Shown piece after piece: positions 8,045 through 17,243 of a stretch of 64,000 nt of DNA. Source of the stretch: Bryobacteraceae bacterium (GTDB lineage Bacteria > Acidobacteriota > Terriglobia > Bryobacterales > Bryobacteraceae); the NCBI GenBank assembly GCA_030041495.1, contig JASHNT010000078.1, forward strand, positions 59,975-123,974. The letters are read 5' to 3'. The translations under genes were made by a program, and so were the position numbers. A model generated the notes under the pieces. It was not told where the DNA came from, searched no databases, and saw only the letters and a list, made by a program, of their open reading frames with translations. Within the stretch, counting starts at the first letter, position 1. Every line of letters starts with the position of its first letter.

Positions 8045-9682
8045 TCAGGAGTAAATTCCGGGAGCTTCGTGTCCCAGCGCCTGCACGTATTCGGTGTACG
8101 GCCCGGGATAAACCCGCGGATTCCGATCCGTGCCGCTTTCGCCTCCCAGCTCCAGCACGCGTGAGCTCAGACCGCGGAGAAAAGTGCGGTCGTGCGAGAC
8201 GAAGATCATGGTGCCTTCGAAGTCCTTGAGCGCGTCCACCAGCATCTCCTTGGTGGCGAGATCGAGGTGATTGGTCGGCTCATCCAGCACCAGAAAGTTA
8301 GGAGGATTGTACAGCATGCGCGCCATCGCCAGACGCGACTTCTCGCCGCCCGAAAGCGAGCGGATCTTTTTGTCAACGTCGTCGCCAGAGAATTGGAACG
8401 CGCCTGCTAGCGTCCGCAGCGAGCCCAAACCGTCTTGCGGAAAATCGCGCTGGAGCTGCTCGATGATCGTCAAGTCCGCGTCCAGCACCTCGAGCGATTG
8501 TTGCGCGAAATATCCCATGCTGAGACTGGCGCCCAAGCGCACTCCGCCTCGATCGGGCTGGATCGCGCCAGCGATCATTTTCAGAAGCGTGGTCTTGCCC
8601 GCGCCGTTGCGGCCCATCACGGCCCACCGCTCCCCGCGCCGGACGGTCAGATTCAAGCCTTGATAAATTACGCGCGGGCCGTAGCTCTTATGCAGATCTT
8701 CGAGCACGGCCACTTGATCGCCGGAGCGCGGCGGAGTGCGGAATTCGAACTTGACCACCTGCCGCTTCTTCGGAAGCTCGATCTTTTCGATCTTGTCCAG
8801 CGCCTTGATGCGGCTCTGCACCTGCGCGGCTTTTGCGGCATGCGTGCGGAAGCGGTCGATGAAGCGCTGTTCCTTGGCGAGCATAGCTTGCTGGCGCGCG
8901 AACGCGGCTTGCTGATTGGTTTCACGGATGGTCCGCTCGTGCTCATAGAAATCGTAGTTGCCGGAGTAGACCACAATTTCGCCGGCATCGATGTCCGCGA
9001 TCTTGGTGACAATGCGATTCATGAACTCGCGGTCATGCGAGGTCATCAGTAGCGCGCCCTGGTAAGTTTTGAGAAACTGCTCCAGCCAGATGATGGATTC
9101 GATATCGAGGTGGTTGGTCGGCTCATCCATCAGCAGCACGTCGGGACGGCCGAGCAGAACTCGCGCGAGCGCCACGCGCATTTTCCAGCCGCCCGAAAGC
9201 GCGCCCACGTCGCCGTCGATTTGGTCGTCCTGGAACCCGAGCCCATGCAGCACCTCGCGCGCCTGGGCTTCGAGAGTGTAGCCGCCAAGGTGCTCGTACT
9301 CTTCCTGAACTTCGCCGAAGCGTTCCAGGATTCTGTCGAGTTCGGCGGCGCGCTCCGGATCTTCCATGGCTCGGTTCAAATCTTCGAGCTGATGATGCAG
9401 TTCCCCAGCGCGGCCGCTGCCGGCGATGGCTTCATCGAGCACGGAGCGGCCCTTCATGTCCTCGACATCCTGGCGGAAGTAGCCGATGGAGAGACGCTTG
9501 GGAACGGAGACGTCGCCTTCGTCGGGCCATTCCTCCCCGACCACCATGCGGAACAGAGTGGTCTTGCCCGAGCCGTTGGGCCCGACTAGGCCGCACTTTT
9601 CGCCGGGGTTGAGCTGGAAAGAGGCGTCAACGAAGACAAGTTGCTTGCCGTACTGCTTGTTGATGTTGGAAAGGGCGATCAA
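8045..9682 (-). CDS. ABC-F family ATPase (ribosome-associated type)
   Basis: 545 residues with two ABC domains and no membrane segment. Domain 1: Walker A GPNGSGKTT (34-42), signature LSGGWKMRVALAR, Walker B VLLMDEPTNHLD. A charged linker of the ABC-F type follows (RFIDRFRTHAAKAAQVQSR, the P-site tRNA interaction motif region). Domain 2: GRNGAGKTT, LSGGEKSRLAMARM, FLVLDEPTNHLDL. ABC-F proteins bind the ribosomal E site and relieve stalling (EttA, Uup, YheS) or protect from antibiotics. The subclass cannot be fixed by eye; it resembles the YbiT/YheS housekeeping group. It is divergent from hpnH with a 76-bp gap. Confidence 0.93.
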   Translation of the reverse strand: MIALSNINKQYGKQLVFVDASFQLNPGEKCGLVGPNGSGKTTLFRMVVGEEWPDEGDVSVPKRLSIGYFRQDVEDMKGRSVLDEAIAGSGRAGELHHQLEDLNRAMEDPERAAELDRILERFGEVQEEYEHLGGYTLEAQAREVLHGLGFQDDQIDGDVGALSGGWKMRVALARVLLGRPDVLLMDEPTNHLDIESIIWLEQFLKTYQGALLMTSHDREFMNRIVTKIADIDAGEIVVYSGNYDFYEHERTIRETNQQAAFARQQAMLAKEQRFIDRFRTHAAKAAQVQSRIKALDKIEKIELPKKRQVVKFEFRTPPRSGDQVAVLEDLHKSYGPRVIYQGLNLTVRRGERWAVMGRNGAGKTTLLKMIAGAIQPDRGGVRLGASLSMGYFAQQSLEVLDADLTIIEQLQRDFPQDGLGSLRTLAGAFQFSGDDVDKKIRSLSGGEKSRLAMARMLYNPPNFLVLDEPTNHLDLATKEMLVDALKDFEGTMIFVSHDRTFLRGLSSRVLELGGESGTDRNPRVYPGPYTEYVQALGHEAPGIYS

Positions 9683-9758
9683 ACGGGGCTCTGCCGCGGT
9701 AAATTCCAGGATACAATACGCCCGGCAAGCCGCCGATATGCGCTACTCTAAGTAGGAG

Positions 9759-10877
9759 ATGCCCGTTCCCGTCTCACAAATGTGGACGGTGGCGACCTAC
9801 GTCTTGAAACAACGATTTCAGGGGCGCCGCCGCTATCCGCTCGTGCTGATGCTCGAGCCGCTGTTCCGTTGTAATCTGGCTTGCTCAGGCTGCGGCAAGA
9901 TCCAGTATCCGGCGCATATTCTTAAGGCGCACCTGACGCCGGAGGAATGCTTTCGCGCGGTGGACGAGTGCGGAGCGCCCATGGTCTCGATCCCCGGCGG
10001 CGAGCCTCTGATGCACCCGCAGATCGCGGAGATTGTGGAAGGGCTGATCGCGCGGGGCAAGTACATCTACCTGTGCACCAACGCGCTGCTGCTGAAGGAA
10101 AAGATCGGCCTGTTCAAGCCGAGCAAGTACCTGACGTTCTCGGTCCACATGGACGGACAGCGGGAGCATCACGATTTCTCGGTGTGCAAAGAGGGCGGCT
10201 ACGATATCGCCGCGGTGGGAATCAAGGAAGCTGTCGCGCGAGGGTTCCGAGTCACCACCAACACCACGCTTTTTGACGGAGCAGACCCGAAAAGCGTGCG
10301 CGCGTTCTTCGACGAAATGATGGAGCTGGGCGTCGAGGGCATGATGCTCTCGCCCGGCTACTCCTATGACAAAGCTCCGGACCAGCAGCATTTCCTGGGG
10401 AAGGCTCGCACGCGGCGGCTGTTTAACGCGATCCTTTCGAATCGCAATCCCAAGTGGGCGTTCAATCTCTCGCCTCTGTTCCTGGAATACCTGATGGGCA
10501 AGCGCGATTACACCTGCACTCCGTGGGGCATGCCAACCTTCAACCTGTTCGGCTGGCAGAAGCCCTGCTACCTGCTGCAGGACGGCTACGCGGACACGTT
10601 CGCGGAATTGATGGAATCGACCGAATGGGAGCGGTACGGCACCGAATCCGGCAATCCGAAGTGCGCCAATTGTATGGTGCATTCCGGATACGAAGCCTCC
10701 GCGGTGCATGACACATTCAACTCCTGGCACGGATTCAAGGCCACCGTGCGCGCGACGCTGTTCTCGAAATATCCGGACCCTGAGGCGCTTCAGCAGCTCG
10801 AGCAGCATGTGCCGCACCCGTGGGAGCTGGTCCACATCAAGCAAGACCAGATTGAGCGCGAAGAAGTCCGTCAATGA
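9759..10877 (+). CDS. hpnH: Adenosyl-hopene transferase HpnH (radical SAM)
   Basis: Adds the 5'-deoxyadenosyl group of SAM to diploptene, the first committed step towards C35 bacteriohopanepolyols. 372 residues. The CxxxCxxC cluster ligands are Cys 38, 42 and 45 (CNLACSGC), followed by IPGGEPLMHPQI, and a C-terminal DUF3463-like region with CxxC (PKCANCMVHSGYEASAV). The start at ATG 9759 gives the family N-terminus MPVPVSQMWTVATYVL; an AGGAG abuts it with almost no spacing. The stop overlaps the next gene by ATGA. It is an isolated hopanoid gene: no squalene-hopene cyclase in this window. Confidence 0.95.
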   Translation: MPVPVSQMWTVATYVLKQRFQGRRRYPLVLMLEPLFRCNLACSGCGKIQYPAHILKAHLTPEECFRAVDECGAPMVSIPGGEPLMHPQIAEIVEGLIARGKYIYLCTNALLLKEKIGLFKPSKYLTFSVHMDGQREHHDFSVCKEGGYDIAAVGIKEAVARGFRVTTNTTLFDGADPKSVRAFFDEMMELGVEGMMLSPGYSYDKAPDQQHFLGKARTRRLFNAILSNRNPKWAFNLSPLFLEYLMGKRDYTCTPWGMPTFNLFGWQKPCYLLQDGYADTFAELMESTEWERYGTESGNPKCANCMVHSGYEASAVHDTFNSWHGFKATVRATLFSKYPDPEALQQLEQHVPHPWELVHIKQDQIEREEVRQ

Positions 10878-11299
10878 ATCCGGCCTCTACGAATCCGGAT
10901 GAGCTTGAGGTAGCCCCCGGCTTCGCGAAAGAGAATCTGCAAGGGATGGTGTGGGACGCGGCTTCCGAGGAGACTCTGCGCGCCGGACTCGAAAAAGCGT
11001 TCGATTATCGCGGCGACGTCACCATCACCAAGACCGACGGCAGCAAAGTCGAAGGCTACCTCTTCGATCGCCGTCACGGCAAGACTCTCAAGGATTCGTT
11101 CGTTCGCGTGATTCCGGCGACCAAGGGCGGAGGCCCTTTAGCGAAGATTTCCGTGGCATATTCGGAGATCGCCGGGCTCGCCTTCACCGGCCGCGACACC
11201 GCCGCCGGCAAGAGCTGGGAGGCCTGGGTCAAGAAATACATTGAGAAGAAAGCCGCGGGCGAAAAGAATATCGAGCTGGTGCCGGAACAGCTCGATTAA
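10874..11299 (+). CDS. Conserved hypothetical protein coupled to hpnH
   Basis: 141 residues, family not recognised. It contains a compact beta-rich stretch (GDVTITKTDGSKVEGYLFDRR, given here as a region around residues 46-66) resembling small SH3/Sm-like barrels, then VRVIP, a possible strand-loop (ISVAYSEIAGLAFTGRDTA) and a charged C-terminal helix. No signal peptide or membrane segment. The ATG overlaps the hpnH stop (ATGA), so translation is coupled, and the end overlaps the convergent acyltransferase gene by 4 bases. The context suggests a cytosolic accessory factor in hopanoid synthesis, but this is inference only. Confidence 0.75.
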   Translation: MNPASTNPDELEVAPGFAKENLQGMVWDAASEETLRAGLEKAFDYRGDVTITKTDGSKVEGYLFDRRHGKTLKDSFVRVIPATKGGGPLAKISVAYSEIAGLAFTGRDTAAGKSWEAWVKKYIEKKAAGEKNIELVPEQLD

Positions 11300-13800
11300 G
11301 CCCCTAAGGCGCGAACGGCGTCTTCGATCCGCTTCGTCTCAGCCGTGTAATCGTCGCCCTCGATCGTCAGCGGAGCTCCCAAACTAACCTTGATTTTCCC
11401 ATGTGACGGCCAATGCGCTTCGCGGTTGAACACTCTCTCCAGGCCTTCGAGCCGCACCGGCACGATGGGCACGCGGGTCTGCGAAGCCAGCATCGCGGTT
11501 CCGGGACGGAAGGGAAGAAGCTCGCCTGCATGCGTGCGGTCGCCTTCCGGGAAGATCAGCACGCACCAGCCCTTATCCATCAACGACCCCATGTAACGCA
11601 TCGTACGTCGCGTGCCCAATTCGCGCTGCGGAATCGGGAAGGCGTTATACAGCAGCGCGGCCGAGTAATATTGCAATCCGCTAGTGAAGCGACGCCACAG
11701 TGAGAAGCGCACAGGATGAAAATGCGGCTCGAACCATTCTTTGGCCATGGCCGGAGCGACTCGCGGGCGCCACTCGCGCGGCAAGGCGCACAGCACGGCG
11801 GGAACGTCCATGAAGCTCTGGTGATTGGGTGCAAAAATCACCGGGGGCCTAAGGCCGCTTAGATTCGCCGTGCCGGATACGGCAATGCGCGCGTAATAAC
11901 GAGTGAGCGGCCGGGCGACCAGCGCCTGCACGACGCGCCGGATTCCGCGAGCCCACCAGGAGCGATTCCACGCCGGATATTCAAGCGGGGTTTCCTCGAT
12001 TGCCGCCGCAGTCGGCCTCGATAGATCCGCAACCGTTCGCGCCGCGGCGAAGGAGCCTTCGTCGACCCCCGTGTCGCTCTGCTGCTCCAGTTCGATCAGG
12101 AGCTGCACGCGATCGAGGGAGCTCAACCCCAGTTCGTCGAGCGTGGTCTCCGGCGTGATCGTGCGGCCGGGCGCGTAGCGCTGCAGCAGCCCGATTATGC
12201 CGCCGGCTTGCGGGGCCTCCGGAGTTCTTTCTCCCCGCAATCGCCCAGCGATTGCTGAGCGCCGGAGCTTGCCGGTTCCGGCGGTGCGCGGAAGGTCCTC
12301 GCCCGCAGGCCATACAGAAACTGCGCGAATCTTCTGCTGGTCTTCGAGCTTCTCGTTCGCGCGGGCGACAAGCTGTTCGGCATGGGCTCCCGGCTCCAGC
12401 ACCAGCACCGCGTGCACTTGATCGGGACCGACCACGGCGCAATCGCGGACTCCGGCGATGGTCCGCAGCACCGTCTCCACATCCTCCGGAAACACCTTGC
12501 GTCCGTCGGCCAGCACGATCATCTCTTTCTTGCGGCCACGGATGGACAAGCGGCCTTCGGAGTCGATCTCACCGATGTCGCCGGTGGCGAGCCACTTTGA
12601 CTCTTCGCTGGCGCTCATCGCACCTACTTTTGAGTCTTCGCTCGCGCTCTCCCCGTAATACCCGCGCGATACGTTTCCGCCGCGCACCAGCACCTCGCCG
12701 TCGGGCGCGAGCTTCACTTCGACTCCACCCACCGGCGTCCCCACGGTGCCGGGCCGGGTGTGGAACGGATGGTTGAGAGTGACGATGGGCGCGGTTTCGG
12801 TGAGTCCGTAGCCTTGGATTACCAAAAAACCAAGACGCAGGAAAAATGTTTCGACTGCCGGATCGAGCGGAGCCGCGCCCGTGATCAGAGCCCAGAACTT
12901 GAAGCCAAACGCGCGATGCACTCGGCGAAAATGCCACCACCGCAGCATCCAATGCATTTTTTCGGGGAGATCCCGAGTCTCTGGAAACTCGCGCTGGATA
13001 TAATCCCGCAACACCTCGAGAATTTTTGGCACGCAAACCAGCACGGAAATGCGGCGTGAGCGGATCTGCCGCACGATCTCCTCGGGGTGGTAGGAGTGTT
13101 GAAATACCACCGTGCCGCCGATCATGGGCGGAATGAACGTGGCCAGGGTCTGCCCGAACAGATGGCTCAGCGGGAGCAGATTCAGGAAGCGCACCGGATG
13201 AAACGGGCGCTCATACTTGCGGTATTTGCGGACCTCGGTCTCCACCGGCACGATGTTCGCCAGCAGATTGCGATGGGTGATGATGACGCCTTTAGGCTCG
13301 GCCGTCGCGCCGGAGGTAAAGACGATTTCGGCGATGTCATCGGCTTTAATCTCCACACTTGACGGCGAACCAAGAGCGGCGGGAGCCGTCCAGGAGAAGG
13401 ATGCGAAAGGCCAGGGCGCCGCGAAGCCGCGCAAAGCGCCGGAGTCGACGGAATCCCCGGTGAGGACCGCGCGCGCCTCCACAATGCCCGCGACGCGTTT
13501 CACGAAATCCGGAGAGCTGCGGAAGTCGATCGGTACCGCGATTACGCCTTCGAGCAGGCACCCCCACAGCGCCGCGACCCATTCCGGCCGGTTCTCCGAC
13601 CAGAAGACGACCTTGGCTCCTTTGCCGATGGCGTGCTCACGCAGTTTTGCCGCGAACCCGCGAGCGCCACGGCCGATTTCGCCGTAGTTGTAGGAATGCG
13701 CGCGGTAGCCGTCGTCCCAAACCAGGAATTCGCCCTCGATCCCGGCCAAGTCCGCGAAGAAATCGAGCAGAGTGTCGCGAGGCATCAGTCCAAGAGGCAT
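11296..13800 (-). CDS. Fusion: AMP-dependent acyl synthetase - acyl carrier domain - PlsC acyltransferase
   Basis: About 834 residues with three modules. (1) Acyl-CoA/ACP synthetase-like, residues about 1-500: FTSGATAEPKGVIITH, GYGLTETAP, WLATGDIGEID and a Lys-containing C-terminal end (RTAGTGKLRR). (2) Acyl carrier domain, about 530-600, with the phosphopantetheine Ser in ELGLSSLDRVQ. (3) PlsC-type acyltransferase, about 620-834, with NHQSFMD and FPEGDRTHAG. A fatty acid could be activated, held on the built-in carrier and passed to a lysophospholipid or glycerol acceptor. E. coli Aas has the PlsC and AMP-ligase parts in the opposite order and no carrier. ATG 13800 is preferred (TGATG overlap with the upstream gene) over TTG 13803. 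Confidence 0.9.
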   Translation of the reverse strand: MPLGLMPRDTLLDFFADLAGIEGEFLVWDDGYRAHSYNYGEIGRGARGFAAKLREHAIGKGAKVVFWSENRPEWVAALWGCLLEGVIAVPIDFRSSPDFVKRVAGIVEARAVLTGDSVDSGALRGFAAPWPFASFSWTAPAALGSPSSVEIKADDIAEIVFTSGATAEPKGVIITHRNLLANIVPVETEVRKYRKYERPFHPVRFLNLLPLSHLFGQTLATFIPPMIGGTVVFQHSYHPEEIVRQIRSRRISVLVCVPKILEVLRDYIQREFPETRDLPEKMHWMLRWWHFRRVHRAFGFKFWALITGAAPLDPAVETFFLRLGFLVIQGYGLTETAPIVTLNHPFHTRPGTVGTPVGGVEVKLAPDGEVLVRGGNVSRGYYGESASEDSKVGAMSASEESKWLATGDIGEIDSEGRLSIRGRKKEMIVLADGRKVFPEDVETVLRTIAGVRDCAVVGPDQVHAVLVLEPGAHAEQLVARANEKLEDQQKIRAVSVWPAGEDLPRTAGTGKLRRSAIAGRLRGERTPEAPQAGGIIGLLQRYAPGRTITPETTLDELGLSSLDRVQLLIELEQQSDTGVDEGSFAAARTVADLSRPTAAAIEETPLEYPAWNRSWWARGIRRVVQALVARPLTRYYARIAVSGTANLSGLRPPVIFAPNHQSFMDVPAVLCALPREWRPRVAPAMAKEWFEPHFHPVRFSLWRRFTSGLQYYSAALLYNAFPIPQRELGTRRTMRYMGSLMDKGWCVLIFPEGDRTHAGELLPFRPGTAMLASQTRVPIVPVRLEGLERVFNREAHWPSHGKIKVSLGAPLTIEGDDYTAETKRIEDAVRALGA
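12596..12649 (-). repeat. 33-bp in-frame microduplication inside the acyl-synthetase gene
   Basis: A 21-base unit at 12596-12616 recurs at 12629-12649 with two mismatches, exactly 33 bases (11 codons) apart, so the reading frame is kept. It encodes SASEDSK and SASEESK in the surface loop between RGYYGE and the WLATGDIG motif. It looks like a recent slippage duplication. Confidence 0.7.
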
Positions 13801-14513
13801 CAATCAGAGATCGCCCACTCGCCGGGGGCGATGGGACGGGTTCGCGGCAGAACTCCGCGCCGGGCCAGGTGCCCGATCGCCGCCAGTATCCCGGCGAATA
13901 CCGCCAGCTTGGCCGCGTTCGCCGTTGCTGTACGCGGGAGAGCCTTCCACAGAACCCCCAGCACCGGCTGCGCGATGGTCACGGCCCACACGCTGCCGTA
14001 GAAGTAGCGCCGCTCCGTTCCCTCGCCCTTGGTTGAGGATTTGACCCGCGGCAACCAGCCCATCATTCCGGAAAAAATCACTGCGGCGGCCAGGGGAAAA
14101 TATGCCGCATCGTAGATTTGTCGCAGCCGCCACATGCCCGCGATGAGCGCATAAATCAAGCCGGCCAGATTCAGAGCCGCGAAAGTGATCAAATCGCTCC
14201 AGGCCATGGTGTAGCATACGCGCCGGTAGAGCGGATTCGGTTTGTCTTCGGTGAAGCGGAGGATGTAGGGCGCCGGCTCAACCCCGGGGAGCTTTCCGAA
14301 CAAGCCAGCTAAGCCCGTGCCGATCAATACCGCACCCAGCCACAACGCCATTCTCGAATCGAAGCCGTGCTCGAACAGGTCGAAGGTCAACCGACCGGGA
14401 GCGATGAAGAAGACGAAGATCCAGATGGGCCAGTGCGCCAGCCGGTAATGCGGCTTGTTGCGCTCGCGGAAGTGAGGAGGTTTCGCGTGACGCGATTCGG
14501 GGCGAGGGGCCAC
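13800..14513 (-). CDS. Multi-pass membrane protein of unknown function
   Basis: About 237 residues with six or so hydrophobic segments (WIFVFFIAPG, LWLGAVLIGTGLAGLF, DLITFAALNLAGLIYALIAG, AAVIFSGMMGWLP, VWAVTIAQPVLGVLW, LAVFAGILAAIGHLA) and short polar loops. No family recognised. The reading frame extends upstream to 14636, but that would overlap the debranching-enzyme gene by 104 bases and add a non-membrane, Arg-rich leader; GTG 14513 is a better start. Its TGA overlaps the ATG of the acyl synthetase/ACP/PlsC gene (TGATG), so the two are probably made together and may act on the same membrane lipid. Confidence 0.65.
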   Translation of the reverse strand: MAPRPESRHAKPPHFRERNKPHYRLAHWPIWIFVFFIAPGRLTFDLFEHGFDSRMALWLGAVLIGTGLAGLFGKLPGVEPAPYILRFTEDKPNPLYRRVCYTMAWSDLITFAALNLAGLIYALIAGMWRLRQIYDAAYFPLAAAVIFSGMMGWLPRVKSSTKGEGTERRYFYGSVWAVTIAQPVLGVLWKALPRTATANAAKLAVFAGILAAIGHLARRGVLPRTRPIAPGEWAISD

Positions 14514-14532
14514 CCTCTGTTTATAGCACCCG

Positions 14533-16329
14533 TTATCGCAGAAGCGCCCGCAACCTTTGAGCCTCGGCGACGCTCCAAGCCTGCGCGGGGCAACCGTGAG
14601 CCAAGCGCGGCTCCTCGGCATCGTAAATCTCGGCAATCGATCCCGGCAAAGGCCCGCGTACGACTTCCTGGTCTAACTGCCTGAGGAGACCACGGCAGTA
14701 CTCCAATGTTTCCGGCGTCCTTCCGAACGCGATCAGATACGCGTCGACGAACGGTCCCAGCAGCCACGGCCAGACGGTTCCCTGATGGTACGCTTCGTCC
14801 CGCTCCACAGGTCCGCCCTGATAGCGAGGTTTATAGCCCCGGTCGCTTCGTTCCAAAGTTCGCAGCCCGACCGGCGTCAGCAGTTCTCGCTCCACGATCC
14901 GCACCACGGCTTGTGGTTGATTGGCCTCCAGCAGATCGTTTCCGAGGCTTACTGCAAAAATCTGATTCGGCCGGAGCCTGACGACGGGACCATCGTCCTG
15001 AAGCACATCGTAGAGGCAATGGCGCTCCGGATTCCAGAACGATTCGCGAAAACTCTCGCGGACCCGCAGCGCTTCGGCGCGGCAATCCTCGTCGCCCCAT
15101 TCGCCCATCAGGCACAGAGCGGCGTGCCAGAGTGCGTTGATTTCGACCGGCTTGCCATGGCGTGGCGTTACGACGCGATCGCCGATGCGGGCATCCATCC
15201 ACGTGAGTTGTGTCTCTGGACTGCCGGCGCGGAGCAGACCATCGCGTGGGTCCACGCCGATCCCGTACATGGTGCCGCGGCGATGCCAATCTACGATCTC
15301 GCGCGCCGCGGGAAGAAAGACATCCTGGAGAAACGCGCGATCACCGCCGGCTTGGAGCCACTGCCGCATTGCCTGAAACATCCACAAGGTCGCGTCGGCG
15401 GTGTTGTATTCGGGCTGGCTGGTGTCGTCAGGAAAGCGGTTTGGAATCAGGCCCTGTCTACGCAACTTGAGCCAGCTCTCGATGATCTCCCGCGCGAGAT
15501 CCATTTCCCCCTGCGCCATCAGCAACCCGGGCAGACTGATCATGGTGTCGCGGCCCCAATCGGTGAACCACGGATAACCGGCGATAATCCCCGGGCTGCC
15601 GCCGGGATGGCGGATCACGAAGGGGTCGCGCTTGCGATCCGGCGCATCGGCGGAAGCCGTTCCGTCCAGAGAGGCGCAGAGCACGGTCCATGCACCGGGC
15701 GCGAGATCCAGCACGTAGACTCCCGGCGTGTACAGATCTTCCCGAAAATCGAGGCCGCGTTCAAGTTCTTCCAAATACTCGACGTTGTAATACCAGTGCG
15801 GGTCATCGATAAACCGGACGGCGCCGTAAAAGCGTACCGGCGTTTGAAATTGTTCCCAGGCATGCTGCAAAGAATGATAGTCGCGATTGGCGAGGAACGG
15901 CCGAACGCGCAGAGTCAAGGCAGAATCGGCGCGATAGCGAATGATCGCCGCAGACCGGCCCTCGGCCAGATAAACCTGCTTCTCGATCCTAGCGCCGCCG
16001 GCATTATAAAGCCACGTGGCGCAGGGCTCGGGCTGGAATTCCTCCAGCAGTTCGAAGCCGCGCGGAGTCACCACGCCGGGGTATTGGCACGCGCCGAGGG
16101 TAAAAGAACGGCCCTCGATATCAGCCTCCTCTTCCACGCGAGCCAGCAGCATGCGGCGGATCTGTCCGGGCAGCGCGGCGACCAGCAGGCCGTGATAGCG
16201 CCGCGTGTTCACCCCGGCGACGGTGCCCATGGCGAACGCGCCGGTTCCGTTGGTCTCCAGCCATTCGAGCTTGGACGAACGCGCGAAGTCCCGGCACCTG
16301 TCGCGATCCACGACGATGGGAGCCGTCAC
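14533..16329 (-). CDS. Amylo-alpha-1,6-glucosidase / glycogen debranching enzyme
   Basis: 598 residues. The N-terminal GDE_N-type region starts with LEWLETNGTGAFAMGTVAGVNTRR (about 21-44), and the (alpha/alpha)6 barrel holds WFTDWGRDTMISLPGL, DATLWMFQA, LTWMDAR, RPNQIFAVSLG and AYHQGTVWPWLLGPF. These are hallmarks of the GDE_C (GH133) debranching family, which hydrolyses alpha-1,6 branches of glycogen or limit dextrins in the cytosol. Slightly shorter than many homologues (about 640-700). Its start overlaps the rapZ stop by 4 bases (ATGA-type), so it is translated together with RapZ. Confidence 0.93.
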   Translation of the reverse strand: MTAPIVVDRDRCRDFARSSKLEWLETNGTGAFAMGTVAGVNTRRYHGLLVAALPGQIRRMLLARVEEEADIEGRSFTLGACQYPGVVTPRGFELLEEFQPEPCATWLYNAGGARIEKQVYLAEGRSAAIIRYRADSALTLRVRPFLANRDYHSLQHAWEQFQTPVRFYGAVRFIDDPHWYYNVEYLEELERGLDFREDLYTPGVYVLDLAPGAWTVLCASLDGTASADAPDRKRDPFVIRHPGGSPGIIAGYPWFTDWGRDTMISLPGLLMAQGEMDLAREIIESWLKLRRQGLIPNRFPDDTSQPEYNTADATLWMFQAMRQWLQAGGDRAFLQDVFLPAAREIVDWHRRGTMYGIGVDPRDGLLRAGSPETQLTWMDARIGDRVVTPRHGKPVEINALWHAALCLMGEWGDEDCRAEALRVRESFRESFWNPERHCLYDVLQDDGPVVRLRPNQIFAVSLGNDLLEANQPQAVVRIVERELLTPVGLRTLERSDRGYKPRYQGGPVERDEAYHQGTVWPWLLGPFVDAYLIAFGRTPETLEYCRGLLRQLDQEVVRGPLPGSIAEIYDAEEPRLAHGCPAQAWSVAEAQRLRALLR

Positions 16330-17222
16330 GTTTTTGCGACGTCCCGGTGGGTCTCTTTGACGCGATAACCCGCCGCAGCCAATCTCTTGCGAATTTCGTT
16401 GGCGATCATCACGCTGCGATGCCGTCCTCCGGTGCAGCCAAAGGAGATGGTCAAGTACGACTTGCCCTCCTCGATGTAATGCGGCAGCAGATATACGAGC
16501 AATTCCGAGATGCGGTCGATGAACTCGGTGGTCTGCGGAAAGGAGCGGATGTAGCGCGCCACCACCGGATTTTTTCCGCTGAGCGCCTTGAAAGCCGGAA
16601 TGTAGTTGGGATTCGGCAGGAAGCGCACATCGAACACCAAGTCGCTATCGGAAGGCACTCCGTGGCGAAAGCCAAAACTGTTGACCTGGATCAGGATCTC
16701 CGGCTCACGATGTTTGCCGCGGAACGCGCTGTGGATGGTGTCTCGCAACTCATGCACGTTGAACTTGCTGGTGTTGATGATGGGATCCGCCAGGCGGCGG
16801 ATGGGAGCCAGACGCTCGCGCTCGCGCCGCACGCTATCCGCAACGCTTTGGTTCGCGCCCAAGGGATGCGGACGCCGAGTCTCGCTGAACCGGCGGATCA
16901 GCGTCGCGTCGTCGGCTTCCAGGAACAATAGCCGCGTGGGGATTTTCGCGCTGATGCGCTTGTAAAGCGCGGGGAAGCGCTCAAGTGACGATCCTTCCCG
17001 AATGTCCACCACGATGGCGGCGCGGCGGACTTTAGGAACTCCTTCGACCAGCTCCGCAAATTTCGGAATCAAGTCAATGGGCAGATTGTCCACCGAGTAA
17101 TAGCCAAGGTCTTCCAGAGCTTTGAGCGCGGTCCCCTTGCCCGACCCGCTCAACCCCGTAATAATAACCAGTTCGGTGTGGGGATGGGTTTTGGCGTGCT
17201 TGTTTCGAACCGGTGCGGCCAT
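16326..17222 (-). CDS. rapZ: RNase adapter protein RapZ (YvcJ family)
   Basis: 298 residues. Walker A GLSGSGKG (about 23-30), Walker B-like AAIVVDIREGSS, and the C-terminal RapZ signature SFGCTGGRHRSVMIAN, which includes the HxxV-type ligand pocket. In enterics RapZ senses glucosamine-6-phosphate and guides RNase E to the GlmZ sRNA; in Gram-positives YvcJ is a nucleotide-binding protein of less clear role. Whether an sRNA pathway exists here cannot be seen. The order rpoN-hpf-rapZ is the classical one but the PTS genes ptsN and ptsO that usually sit among them are absent. Confidence 0.96.
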   Translation of the reverse strand: MAAPVRNKHAKTHPHTELVIITGLSGSGKGTALKALEDLGYYSVDNLPIDLIPKFAELVEGVPKVRRAAIVVDIREGSSLERFPALYKRISAKIPTRLLFLEADDATLIRRFSETRRPHPLGANQSVADSVRRERERLAPIRRLADPIINTSKFNVHELRDTIHSAFRGKHREPEILIQVNSFGFRHGVPSDSDLVFDVRFLPNPNYIPAFKALSGKNPVVARYIRSFPQTTEFIDRISELLVYLLPHYIEEGKSYLTISFGCTGGRHRSVMIANEIRKRLAAAGYRVKETHRDVAKT

Positions 17223-17243
17223 TTCGCCGTATTTTAGCGGTTT

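Noticed and set aside
14785..16368. 527-codon open frame on the plus strand opposite the debranching enzyme
   Set aside because: It is a shadow of the real minus-strand gene: no family sequence, skewed composition, and the GDE motifs on the other strand are clear. High GC makes long antisense frames common.
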